Assembly: GCA_045594065.1 (NCBI GenBank)
Contig: JAZNXU010000004.1
Location: 30,743-94,742, forward strand
DNA from: SIG565 sp045594065
GTDB lineage: Bacteria; Bacillota; Clostridia; Oscillospirales; Acutalibacteraceae
DNA length: 64,000 nucleotides
Reading direction: 5' to 3'
The first letter of the stretch is position 1, and each line of letters starts with the position of its first letter. Shown here piece by piece: positions 53,037 to 60,550 of the stretch. The notes beneath the pieces are model-generated. The model searched no databases, was not told where the DNA came from, and worked only from the letters and a program-made list of their open reading frames with translations. A program made the position numbers and the translations under genes.

Positions 53037-53960
53037 CTAATTAAATTCAGTATATATTTGTTTGAAACAATCCTTTGTTGAGTAATACCAGTGGTCGATG
53101 TGGTTACCGTTTGTAAAATACTCAATTTTCGGTGTGTAATCACTATCGAAATTATCTATTATAATAAGCTTTACTTTCATTTTTTCGGGTATAATGCTTT
53201 TTATGTATACGCTTGTCTTTTGACCGATAAAGCAATCGCTTTTAGGCTCGGCGAGACCGGCGAGATTAGGTGTTATTTCCACAAACACGCCGTAGCTTTC
53301 AATTGAGCGTATAACCCCCGACACGGTTTGCCCCGCGCAAAATTTATCGGCATTTTCCTGCCATGTACCGAGTAGCTCTTTGTGGGAAAGCGTAATTTTA
53401 CCGTCATCCGCTATCGATTTTATAACAGCCTTTATATCGTCACCCGTGCTAAAGCGGTCTTTGGGGTGCGAAATGCGGGAAACCGAAATGGAATCGATAG
53501 GTAGCAGCGCTATTATGCCACAGCCTATATCGCAAAATGCACCAAAGCTTTCAAGATGTGTTATGCGGGCATCAATTATGTCGCCTGAGCGTAAATTTTC
53601 TATAAATTCCTCTCGGCAACGCTGCTGCGCCGCTTTTCGCGAAAGTATAGCATAGGGCTTACCAACGCTGTCGGTACGAAGTTCTTTAACCGTAAAGCTT
53701 ACAGGCTTTCCAACCCTTGAAATTAGCGCAATATCGCGAACTCTACCGTCGCTGATTCCAATAGCGCCCTCGTTTTTCGGTATTATGCCTTTTACAGTTC
53801 CCAAATTCACAATTAAATTGTGGTCGGAGTCACACATAAAGGCTTTAGCCTCTAAAATATCACCACTGTCAATGCAGGCGCTTAGTGTAGTGGGGGAGCT
53901 GAGTCTTTTCTTGTTTTGGGGAGTGCCCTCAAGTAGCCCCTCTGGATAAAATTCTTTCAT
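53037..53960 (-). CDS. S1-domain RNA-binding protein (RpsA-like)
   Basis: 307-residue cytoplasmic protein with three S1 OB-folds (about 25-105, 115-190 and 200-270). The middle repeat, HLESFGAFCDIGCGIIALLP, is the clearest. It resembles the short S1-like proteins of Clostridia, which bind mRNA or ribosomes. The start is ATG 53960 behind AGGAAGA. It precedes the Mrp gene by 12 bases, so the two form an operon. Exact role unknown. Confidence 0.82.
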   Translation of the reverse strand: MKEFYPEGLLEGTPQNKKRLSSPTTLSACIDSGDILEAKAFMCDSDHNLIVNLGTVKGIIPKNEGAIGISDGRVRDIALISRVGKPVSFTVKELRTDSVGKPYAILSRKAAQQRCREEFIENLRSGDIIDARITHLESFGAFCDIGCGIIALLPIDSISVSRISHPKDRFSTGDDIKAVIKSIADDGKITLSHKELLGTWQENADKFCAGQTVSGVIRSIESYGVFVEITPNLAGLAEPKSDCFIGQKTSVYIKSIIPEKMKVKLIIIDNFDSDYTPKIEYFTNGNHIDHWYYSTKDCFKQIYTEFN

Positions 53961-54037
53961 AACATTCTTCCTTTCAATATTCAACATATACTTTTATCCT
54001 GTAAAAATATATGTTGAAGAAAGAATATTAATGAATT

Positions 54038-54544
54038 TTAAAAAGTATTTCTTTTGTTTTTCAGTGTCAAATACAGCGGAATACCGAGTAAAAAGCAAAC
54101 TGCCGCCTGACCGAGTCCTACCTGTAATCCCGAAATTATGAATCCACTCCAAAAAGGAGTGCCGTCTAAAAAGAAAATCGATATTTCAGCACCGATAATA
54201 ACGGCGTTAACAATTATGGGCGGTAATAAACTTAAAAAGGGGATACCCGATAGCGTAATATTGCGTAAAGCCCTTGTCAGTAACGCGGCTATAAGAGTGG
54301 CAATAGTACCGAAAACTATATCCAAAGCGTTAAAGCTTAATATATTTGAAATAAGACAGCCAACCGCAAGACCGGGTATTGCCGCAGGGGTGAAAACGGG
54401 CAGTATGCTCAGCACTTCGGAAACGCGGAATTGTATAGGTCCGTAGGCAAGCCCGAAAATATTGCTTAAAAAGGTGAGTACAACATATATTGCGGCAATA
54501 ACAGCACCCGTTACAATATAACGGGTGTTGTTTTGTTTGTTCAT
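54038..54544 (-). CDS. queT: QueT-family preQ1/queuosine precursor transporter
   Basis: 168 residues, about five membrane helices, with the QueT family start YIVTGAVIAAIYVVLTF and FRVSEVLSILPVFTP. It is an S-component-like protein, using a shared ECF energy module to import queuosine precursors for tRNA modification. ATG 54544 lies behind CGGAG. A candidate preQ1 riboswitch precedes it, which supports the substrate. Confidence 0.88.
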   Translation of the reverse strand: MNKQNNTRYIVTGAVIAAIYVVLTFLSNIFGLAYGPIQFRVSEVLSILPVFTPAAIPGLAVGCLISNILSFNALDIVFGTIATLIAALLTRALRNITLSGIPFLSLLPPIIVNAVIIGAEISIFFLDGTPFWSGFIISGLQVGLGQAAVCFLLGIPLYLTLKNKRNTF

Positions 54545-54551
54545 ATAAATC

Positions 54552-54620
54552 ACTCCGTAGTTTTGTTTTTTGATAAATAAAATTTAATTTACCAAGGTCA
54601 GGATTTTGCGAACTGACCGG
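54552..54620 (-). promoter_or_regulatory. Candidate preQ1 riboswitch upstream of queT
   Basis: On the minus strand a stem GGTCAG / CTGACC with loop TTCGCAAAATC resembles preQ1 aptamer P1-L1. After it come a 9-bp hairpin (TTGGTAAAT / ATTTATCAA) and the A-rich strand AAAAAACAAAACTACGGAG, where the GGAG ribosome site could pair in a pseudoknot. The inserted hairpin recalls the class II/III layout; class III is known upstream of queT in Faecalibacterium relatives. The class is unassigned. Confidence 0.65.
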
Positions 54621-54629
54621 TTATATATT

Positions 54630-55064
54630 TTAATGATCGCAGGATTCACAATGGTCACAGTCGTGGTGGAGTTCGCCCACAAACGGGGTGGGGTCAACAC
54701 CAAGACGCGTGTAGTAATCTGCAAGTGCTGCCTTAATAGCCCGCTCGGCTAAAACAGAGCAGTGGATTTTATGTGCGGGCAGTCCGCCTAAAGCCTCAAC
54801 AACAGCCTTATTTGTAAGCTCAAGAGCCTTTTCTATGGGCTGACCCTTAATAAGCTCGGTAGCAATTGAGCTTGTAGCAATTGCCGAAGCACAACCGTAG
54901 GTCTTAAACTTAACATCGGCTATAATGCCGTTTTCAATTTTTAAGTACATTCTCATAATGTCGCCGCATTTGGCGTTGCCAACTTCACCTACGCCGTTAG
55001 CATCGGGCAGCTCGCCTACATTACGGGGATTTTCAAAATGGTCCATAACCTGTTGTGTATACAT
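54630..55064 (-). CDS. iscU: IscU/NifU-like iron-sulfur scaffold
   Basis: 144-residue scaffold on which clusters are assembled. Cluster ligands appear in order: GNAKCGD (Cys and Asp), KTYGCASAIA and HKIHCSVLA. A His/Cys-rich tail (HHDCDHCESCDH) ends the protein and may bind extra metal; ordinary IscU lacks it. It follows iscS by 13 bases. Confidence 0.92.
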   Translation of the reverse strand: MYTQQVMDHFENPRNVGELPDANGVGEVGNAKCGDIMRMYLKIENGIIADVKFKTYGCASAIATSSIATELIKGQPIEKALELTNKAVVEALGGLPAHKIHCSVLAERAIKAALADYYTRLGVDPTPFVGELHHDCDHCESCDH

Positions 55065-55077
55065 AAATTAACTCCTG

Positions 55078-56262
55078 TTATTTAGATTCTTGCTGTTTAA
55101 TTCTATCCCAAAGGGGCGACATTGCGCGAAGTCGCTCAATTATCGGCGGGATAACCTCGCAAATATATTTTGCATCGTCTAAAGTGTTTCCGTCGCTAAA
55201 AGAAAGTCTTAATGAGCCGTGCGCAACCTCGTGCGGCAAACCAATGCTCAGCAGCACATGGCTCGGGTCAAGCGAGCCTGAGGTGCACGCGGAGCCTGAC
55301 GACGCGCAAATACCCTTAGCATCAAGCATAAGTAAAAGCGATTCACCCTCAACACCCTCAAAGCACATATTAACATTACCGGGCAGTCTATGTGTTCTGT
55401 CGCCGTTTACGCGTGAGCGCTCAATTTTAAGGCAGTTATCCATTATATAATCGCGAATTTCTCTGCAAATCTTATTTCGATTATCCATTGTGTCTACAGC
55501 CTCTTTAAGGGCAACTGCAAGGCCCACAATACCTGCGGTGTTTTCGGTGCCAGCTCTGCGTCCACTTTCCTGTGCGCCACCGTCAATTAAATTCTGCGGG
55601 AATACACCGCGACGGATGTAAAGCACACCCGTGCCTTTTGGTCCGTGGAATTTATGACCCGATAAAGAGAGCATATCAATACACTCTTTTTTTACGTTAA
55701 TCGGAACATTTCCAACCGCCTGAACGGCATCGGTGTGGAAAATAACACCTGCCTCACGGCAGATAGCGCCTATTTCGGCAATTGGCTGTACGGTGCCTAT
55801 TTCGTTGTTGGCGTACATTATTGTAACTAAACCGGTTGTGTCCTTAATTGCCGCCTTTAATTCTTCGGGGCGAACAAGACCGTCAGAGTGCACTTCGAGT
55901 AAGGTTACCTCGAAACCCTCTTTTTCGAGAGCTTTTAAAGCGTGGAGCACGGCGTGGTGCTCGAACTTGCTTGAAATAATGTGGTTTTTGCCCTTTGCAA
56001 GCATTTTCTTGGCATAGCCCTTAATAGCCCAGTTGTCCGATTCGCTGCCGCCACCCGTAAAATAAATTTCACGCGGCTCGGCGCCTAAAACCTCGGCAAC
56101 GGTAGCGCGGGCGTCTTCAATAGCAGCCTTAGCAGTACCGCCAAACGAATAAAGGCTTGAAGCGTTGCCGTATTCATTTGTAAGATAGGGCATCATAGCC
56201 TCAAGCGCCGCTTTGCTTAAAGCGGTTGTAGCGCTGTTATCGGCATAAATAAATTTCTGCAT
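55078..56262 (-). CDS. iscS: Cysteine desulfurase, NifS/IscS family
   Basis: 394-residue PLP enzyme that takes sulfur from cysteine and passes it to IscU. The PLP lysine is in SGHKFHGPKG (about residue 204), and the active-site loop is SSGSACTSGS (about 325). TGGGSESDN and NEIGTVQPI are further family motifs. First gene of iscS-iscU, with its own promoter. No iscR or other regulator gene adjoins it. Confidence 0.95.
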   Translation of the reverse strand: MQKFIYADNSATTALSKAALEAMMPYLTNEYGNASSLYSFGGTAKAAIEDARATVAEVLGAEPREIYFTGGGSESDNWAIKGYAKKMLAKGKNHIISSKFEHHAVLHALKALEKEGFEVTLLEVHSDGLVRPEELKAAIKDTTGLVTIMYANNEIGTVQPIAEIGAICREAGVIFHTDAVQAVGNVPINVKKECIDMLSLSGHKFHGPKGTGVLYIRRGVFPQNLIDGGAQESGRRAGTENTAGIVGLAVALKEAVDTMDNRNKICREIRDYIMDNCLKIERSRVNGDRTHRLPGNVNMCFEGVEGESLLLMLDAKGICASSGSACTSGSLDPSHVLLSIGLPHEVAHGSLRLSFSDGNTLDDAKYICEVIPPIIERLRAMSPLWDRIKQQESK

Positions 56263-56302
56263 TTAAAGACCTTACTTTCTATATATATTACTTGTCCGTA
56301 AT

Positions 56303-56331
56303 ATTGTATACCATTTTAGTATACATTGCAA
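56303..56331 (-). promoter_or_regulatory. iscSU promoter with inverted-repeat operator
   Basis: On the minus strand TTGCAA (56326-56331), a 17-base spacer and TACAAT (56303-56308). The spacer and -10 are covered by the perfect inverted repeat TGTATAC-N7-GTATACA (56305-56325), a likely repressor site. An Rrf2-family iron-sulfur or cysteine sensor is a natural guess, but none is encoded here. Confidence 0.65.
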
Positions 56332-56339
56332 TAGGTAAA

Positions 56340-56777
56340 TTAAAAATTCTTATAAAAATTAACGGCTAAAGCATCGCAACGCTCGTTTTCTGGGTGACCG
56401 GCGTGTCCCTTAACCCAATTAAACTCGACCTCGTGCAGGTCTAAAAGGTCTAAAAGCTCCTCCCAAAGGTCGGTGTTAAGGGCGGGCTTTTTATCTGCTT
56501 TGCGCCAGCCGTTTTTCTGCCACGATTTTGCCCAACCGTTATTAATCGCATCTACAACATATTTTGAATCAGTGGTAATTTTAACAATACAGGGCTCCTT
56601 GAGCGCCTTTAGCCCGAAAATTACAGCCGATAATTCCATACGGTTGTTAGTGGTGTTTGAGTTACCGCCGCACAGCTCCTTTTCGTGACCCGCATAGCGC
56701 AGTATTGTACCCCAACCGCCCGGTCCAGGGTTTCCCGAGCAGGCACCGTCGGTAAACATTTCAACATATTTTTTCAT
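56340..56777 (-). CDS. rnhA: Ribonuclease HI
   Basis: 145-residue nuclease that cuts RNA in RNA-DNA hybrids. The catalytic residues sit in FTDGACSGNPG (Asp), NNRMELSAVI (Glu) and TTDSKYV (Asp), with a C-terminal HAGHPENERCD (His, Asp). It is full-length, 8 bases after lexA and without its own promoter, so it should be SOS-inducible with lexA. Confidence 0.95.
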   Translation of the reverse strand: MKKYVEMFTDGACSGNPGPGGWGTILRYAGHEKELCGGNSNTTNNRMELSAVIFGLKALKEPCIVKITTDSKYVVDAINNGWAKSWQKNGWRKADKKPALNTDLWEELLDLLDLHEVEFNWVKGHAGHPENERCDALAVNFYKNF

Positions 56778-56785
56778 TTTGTCAC

Positions 56786-57376
56786 CTAATATTTTCTGTA
56801 AGAGCCGATAACCTTGCCGAGTATCGACGGATTTTCGGGGTAAATGGGGTCGAAATCTTCGTTTTCAGGCATAAACACAACAGTGCCGTCAGCGTTCTTT
56901 ATATAGCGCTTAACTGTAGCTTCATCGCCATCCATACCAATAACAATATCGCCCTCGCGCACATAGGCGTCCTTATCGGCTACTACGATATCGCCGTCCA
57001 TAATACCGATGTTCTTCATACTGTAGCCCATAACACGCAAGGCAAAAAGTCCCTCAGAGCCCTTGGTGGGGTAGGGGATATAATCCTCAATTTCTTCAAC
57101 CGCGAGTATCGGCTGACCGGCAGTCACCCTGCCGATAACGGGCACTTGAGCTACATTATCGGTGCCCTCAATGCGAATTGCGCGGGAATATTTCGGGTCG
57201 CGGTAGATGTATCCACCCTCTTCAAGGGCGTTTAATATTGCGTGCACAGTTGAAGTGGATTTAATACCTGTAGACAGGCAAATTTCGCGTACCGTTGGCG
57301 GAAATCCCTCAGAAATTTTTTTAACCAGATAATTATATACATTAAGCTGTTTTTCACTTAGTTGCGGTCTTGACAT
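56786..57376 (-). CDS. lexA: LexA repressor
   Basis: 196-residue SOS repressor. Winged helix-turn-helix (about 1-65, with FPPTVREICLSTGI), self-cleavage Ala-Gly bond in RVTAGQP, catalytic Ser in GYSMKNIGI and Lys in ATVKRYI. ATG 57376 is behind GGGAGGG; an upstream in-frame start lacks a site. The promoter contains a LexA operator, so the gene is autoregulated. Confidence 0.96.
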   Translation of the reverse strand: MSRPQLSEKQLNVYNYLVKKISEGFPPTVREICLSTGIKSTSTVHAILNALEEGGYIYRDPKYSRAIRIEGTDNVAQVPVIGRVTAGQPILAVEEIEDYIPYPTKGSEGLFALRVMGYSMKNIGIMDGDIVVADKDAYVREGDIVIGMDGDEATVKRYIKNADGTVVFMPENEDFDPIYPENPSILGKVIGSYRKY

Positions 57377-57387
57377 AGAAACCCTCC

Positions 57388-57441
57388 CGAACATTTATTC
57401 GTTTACAATAACAGTATAACAGAACGCCTGTTCTTTTTCAA
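57388..57441 (-). promoter_or_regulatory. lexA promoter with SOS boxes
   Basis: On the minus strand TTGAAA (57436-57441), 17 bases, TATACT (57413-57418). The spacer holds the perfect palindrome AGAACAGGCGTTCT (57421-57434), a Gram-positive LexA box (GAAC-N4-GTTC). A second, imperfect box, CGAATAAATGTTCG, is at 57388-57401 just downstream. Two sites suggest tight autorepression. Confidence 0.88.
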
Positions 57442-57444
57442 GGG

Positions 57445-57804
57445 CTATTTTGAATCTTTTGAAAATATTTCTTTAATACCTAATAAAACAAGAAATCCGC
57501 CGAAAATTTTTGTAAGCAGGGCAGCTTTTATAACGGTGGTGAGGTAAAGCCCTAAGCCCGCCCCCAAAAGCCCTAAGCCCGCTATAGGCAATACCTTTTT
57601 GAATTTTATTTCTTTATTTTTAATATAAATTGCAAGTGAAAAAATTGCGGTGGGAATAAAGAAAATAAGGTTAATGCCCTGAGCGTTAAGCTGTTCTACC
57701 GCTGTGAACAAATTAAGGTAAATAAGCAGTACCGCTCCGCCGCCCATACCCATAGATGCTATAATGCCCGATAAAAGCCCTGCTAAAAGGGCTACAATAT
57801 TCAT
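57445..57804 (-). CDS. Half-size TSUP (TauE/SafE) permease, second half
   Basis: 119 residues with about four membrane helices and the repeat motif GLLSGIIASMGMGGGAVLLIYL. Ordinary TauE/SafE proteins are about 250 residues and hold two such repeats; here each repeat is a gene. ATG 57804 overlaps the stop of the first half (ATGA). The two probably form a heterodimer. Anion substrates such as sulfite or sulfonates are typical, but unproven here. Confidence 0.85.
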   Translation of the reverse strand: MNIVALLAGLLSGIIASMGMGGGAVLLIYLNLFTAVEQLNAQGINLIFFIPTAIFSLAIYIKNKEIKFKKVLPIAGLGLLGAGLGLYLTTVIKAALLTKIFGGFLVLLGIKEIFSKDSK

Positions 57805-58166
57805 CGTAGTAGCAGGCGAATGCCTGCCCAAAGCATAAAGCCGCCGAAAATTCGTTTAAGCCACTTGTTAGATAGCTTTTTGAGTAGCTTGGTGCCAATA
57901 AATGCCCCTATAAGCCCACCCGGAATATAGGGCAGTGCGTCGCCCACCGTTACATAATCCTGCCAAAGATATACGGCTGAACTAAGCAATGTTAAAGGCA
58001 GGATTACTGCAATCGCATTTGCCTGTGCCTGCTTTTGGTCGAAGCCAACTTTTTTAAGTAGCGGCACCGTCACCATACCGCCGCCCGCCCCCAAAAGACC
58101 GTTTATAAGCCCAGTGAGTAGCGCTAGCGTGGCGGTGATAACATTATTTTTATTGAAAATTTTCAT
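57801..58166 (-). CDS. Half-size TSUP (TauE/SafE) permease, first half
   Basis: 121 residues, about four membrane helices, with the sister motif GLINGLLGAGGGMVTVPLL near residue 20 and ANAIAVILPLTLLSSAVY. It is the partner of the gene downstream, with which it overlaps by four bases. I use ATG 58166, behind GGTGA. Confidence 0.85.
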   Translation of the reverse strand: MKIFNKNNVITATLALLTGLINGLLGAGGGMVTVPLLKKVGFDQKQAQANAIAVILPLTLLSSAVYLWQDYVTVGDALPYIPGGLIGAFIGTKLLKKLSNKWLKRIFGGFMLWAGIRLLLR

Positions 58167-58211
58167 ATCATTCACCGTTTTTAGTATTAGCGGCTGTTGC
58201 TAATAAATACA

Positions 58212-58233
58212 AAAAGCGCCCGAAGGCGCTTTT
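58212..58233 (-). terminator. Terminator of the frameshifted deacetylase gene
   Basis: On the minus strand a 9-bp stem AAAAGCGCC / GGCGCTTTT closes on a TTCG tetraloop, then TGTATT. It directly follows the stop at 58239. Confidence 0.85.
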
Positions 58234-58238
58234 AAAAA

Positions 58239-59095
58239 TTATACATTCATTTTAAGTGTTTCACCGGGCTCAATGCAGAAATGCTTGCCGTCAACCACAA
58301 ACCAAATTTTATAAAGGGTTGGGTTATAGCAGATAGTACCGTCGGCACTGAAAACAAGCGAACGGTATGCCTCAACATATTCGTAAATTTCAATATTCGT
58401 GGCATACCAGGTGTCCTCGCGGTTGGCGATTTTGCCGCAAAGGCTCCTTATTGCACTTCCAAGGTGGGAATCAATGCTGTATGCGTGTCCAAACACATAA
58501 AAAAGTTTGGGCCAGGCTTTGTCGTTGCGGCAGTTTTCTTCGCTGAGAGCTGCGAATTTATCGGCAAGCTCTAAATAACCGCTATCGCCGGGCGCAGTGG
58601 TGGCTTTCCAGTTATACCAATCTTCAGGAAGCATAAAATCGCTTCGGCGCGCAAGAGAGCGTGAATAAACAATTCCGCAATTTTTAAGTATGCGTTGCAC
58701 ATCTTCGTAGGTCGCACCGTTACAGAAGAAACCAATACCCGAATCGGGATATGCCATACCGCGAATAATTTTGCCGAATCTTTGCTCAAGGTCTCGGCGG
58801 CAGTCTAAAACATCTGTTATTATGTCTACCGGAGTGTTGCTGCCCGGAGCGCGGTGTTTATCACCGTGAACGGCAATTTCGTGGTGGGTGTCGCAAAGAT
58901 ATTTGCGCACCTCTTCTTCATTTAAAAATTTTCACCGGGATTTTTAATAAAGCCACTGCAAACATTAAAGGTGCATTTGCAACCGTACGAGTCAAGTAGC
59001 TCGGCAAGCTTAATATCCTCGCGGCAGCCGTCATCAAAACTGAAGGTAACCGCCTTTAATTTGCCTTCAGGAAATCTTAAATATCTGTAACGCAT
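58239..59095 (-). pseudogene. NodB-like deacetylase paralogue, interrupted by a frameshift (possible -1 slippage)
   Basis: Frame 1 starts at ATG 59095 (AGGGG upstream) and gives MRYRYLRFPEGKLKAVTFSF, then DDG and a run matching the paralogue at 39224-40009, and stops at TAA after GENF. The rest (HEIAVHGDKH, VFGHAYSID, to 58239) continues in the -1 frame. The break lies in a five-T run (58924-58928); one more T would join the frames as GENFLNEEEVRKYL. The bases A-AAT-TTT just before the TAA are a -1 slippery heptamer. It may be a pseudogene, a sequence error or a recoded gene of about 285 residues. Confidence 0.75.
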
Positions 59096-59201
59096 TCCAC
59101 ATTACCCCTTTCATATTTTATGATATATCTTTTAAAAAGCAATGTCAATAAAAATTATAGAAACCGCAAGAGAGAAAACCCGACTCCAACTTCATGATAA
59201 A

Positions 59202-59250
59202 AAATATCGAGCCAAACCCAAAGGCTTGCCTCGATATTTGGTGCCGGTGG
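59202..59250 (-). repeat. tRNA-Leu 3'-end copy with terminator: candidate island end
   Basis: On the minus strand CCACCGGCACCA (59239-59250) matches the last 12 bases of tRNA-Leu (63516-63527) in the same orientation, and is followed at once by a terminator (stem AAATATCGAG / CTCGATATTT, then TTTTTT). Upstream it reads GGTTTCGCA, unlike an intact T-arm. This is what remains of a tRNA 3' end outside an insertion. The wider 59096-59380 stretch holds nothing else that I can name. Confidence 0.6.
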
Positions 59251-59385
59251 TGCGAAACCTTTAGAACTCCCGAAAAAATTTTATTTATGCTGAACGTCTT
59301 AATTGCACAAAGTTTTTGCTTTCTATATTTACTGTGTATATAATGCAAATGATTTCAATTTTATTTGTCTTCCTATACAGGATAA

Positions 59386-59439
59386 CACAAAATAATGTGG
59401 TTTTGTATAAAAAATCACAAATTGACACAATATATTGTG
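59386..59439 (+). promoter_or_regulatory. Two CACA-N6-TGTG palindromes, 40 bp apart
   Basis: CACA-aaataa-TGTG (59386-59399) and CACA-atatat-TGTG (59426-59439, inside the 16-base perfect palindrome 59425-59440) lie centre-to-centre 40 bases apart, about four helical turns, and end 9 bases before the -35 of the next promoter. They look like paired operator sites. Confidence 0.55.
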
Positions 59440-59447
59440 TATTGCTA

Positions 59448-59476
59448 TTGACAAAATATAAAACGCCGTATATAAT
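59448..59476 (+). promoter_or_regulatory. Perfect consensus promoter
   Basis: TTGACA (59448-59453), a 17-base spacer, TATAAT (59471-59476): a full match to the housekeeping sigma consensus, the strongest promoter in the window. It drives rightward toward the small peptide gene, against the R-M operon. Confidence 0.88.
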
Positions 59477-59480
59477 AGAT

Positions 59481-59526
59481 CCGCAAAAGAAAAAGGCGAC
59501 TCCGACAAGTCACCTCTTTTGTGCGG
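59481..59526 (+). other. Folded 5' leader of the peptide transcript
   Basis: Near the predicted start of the RNA, CCGCAAAAGA (59481-59490) pairs with TCTTTTgtGCGG (59515-59526, two-base bulge), enclosing a second stem GGcGACT / AGTCaCC with a six-base loop. No T-run follows, so it is not a terminator. About 110 further bases precede the start codon without an ORF of note. Confidence 0.5.
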
Positions 59527-59635
59527 TAATACCAACGGCAAAACCGCAATATGCAATCTGCATGTTTGTATATTATCATATATTGTTACTAAATGTCAAT
59601 AATTTATGTGCCGTTGAGAAAGGAAAATTTTATCA

Positions 59636-59755
59636 ATGGCAAAGACAAAAAGTAGTTGTCGTGGGGTTCAACAAAAGAAAATTGTAACTGTTAAGGGTTA
59701 TACTACCAAAAACGGTACAAAAGTTAAACCGCATAGACGCTCTACACCCAACTAA
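59636..59755 (+). CDS. 39-residue basic peptide
   Basis: ATG 59636, with AAAGGA about 12 bases upstream, encodes a 39-residue peptide with about ten Lys/Arg and the core KGYTTKNGTKVKPHRRSTPN. The GYT-x3-GT-x-V-x-PH-x-RS-x-P pattern recalls a short motif found in some phage and mobile-element proteins, as I remember it. No signal or membrane segment; one Cys. It has its own promoter and terminator and lies convergent with the restriction-modification operon. It might bind nucleic acid. Function unknown. Confidence 0.65.
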   Translation: MAKTKSSCRGVQQKKIVTVKGYTTKNGTKVKPHRRSTPN

Positions 59756-59761
59756 AAAGAT

Positions 59762-59792
59762 ACCTGCTCACATTTTGTGGGCAGGTTCTTTT
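59762..59792 (+). terminator. Terminator of the peptide transcript
   Basis: An 11-bp stem ACCTGCTCACA / TGTGGGCAGGT (one G-T pair) with a short loop and TCTTTTAT follows the peptide stop by six bases. Confidence 0.85.
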
Positions 59793-59803
59793 ATAATAAA
59801 AAA

Positions 59804-60550
59804 CTATTTTCTGAATATAAATAAATATTCGTGAGCAATAAGTAAAAAATTATATTTTATACTATTCGTTTTCCAGTAACCTGTAGCTTTACAATTATGC
59901 TGCTCTTTGATAATCAATTCTTTTAGTTTGAATCCCGCTTCTTCAAAGATACACATTACATCAAAAGACATTGGTATCATATGACCTTTTTGGCGGGTAT
60001 CGCCCATAAGTACAGCACAAAATTTATCTTTTTTAAGAACGCGATAACTTTCGCTTGCTACCTTTCTCATTTCTTGTAAAAAGTCCTTAACTTTTAGTAA
60101 AGATAAATCTTCGGGTATATCTTCGCTATAATTGATTATGTCTGCATAAGGAGGGTGCGTACAAATTAAATCTATACTTTCCTCGGGAACAAAATCAAGA
60201 TTTCTTGCATCACCCTTGTGTATATAAACTTTGCCATTTGCACCTTCGTGTTCAAAATTGGTTTTTTCTTTGCATCTTGTCAGTGCAACATCATTGACAT
60301 CAATACCAATTATATTTCTATTGAGCAATTTTGCCTCTACAAGTGTTGTACCACCACCGGCAAATTGGTCAAGAACTAAATCACCCTCATTAGAGTAACG
60401 CAAGATAATATTTCTTGGAATATACGGTGACCAGTTGCCACGCCATTTAGCGTCGTGAGTAGCCCAATCTCCACGTTTTGGGAATGACCAATGGGTAGTC
60501 ATTTCTAATTCGAAATCATCAGGTTCCCATTTAGTGATTTTCTTTGCCAT
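59804..60550 (-). CDS. DNA methyltransferase (N6-adenine or N4-cytosine), second methylase of the cluster
   Basis: 248-residue SAM-dependent enzyme. The SAM motif VLDQFAGGGTTLVEAKLL (about 60-77) comes before the catalytic motif CTHPPYADI (about 133-141), so the motif order differs from DpnA of the classical DpnII system. The target base and site are not readable. ATG overlaps the stop of the DpnII-like gene by one base (TGATG) with GAGG upstream. Last gene of the operon. Confidence 0.85.
   Translation of the reverse strand: MAKKITKWEPDDFELEMTTHWSFPKRGDWATHDAKWRGNWSPYIPRNIILRYSNEGDLVLDQFAGGGTTLVEAKLLNRNIIGIDVNDVALTRCKEKTNFEHEGANGKVYIHKGDARNLDFVPEESIDLICTHPPYADIINYSEDIPEDLSLLKVKDFLQEMRKVASESYRVLKKDKFCAVLMGDTRQKGHMIPMSFDVMCIFEEAGFKLKELIIKEQHNCKATGYWKTNSIKYNFLLIAHEYLFIFRK

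Noticed and set aside
59145..59348. A 67-residue minus-strand ORF over the tRNA 3' copy
   Set aside because: No ribosome site, no domain, and it runs through a terminator hairpin and the tRNA remnant.
59316..59687. A 123-residue plus-strand ORF
   Set aside because: It reads through the consensus promoter and operator palindromes and overlaps the better-supported small peptide gene in another frame.
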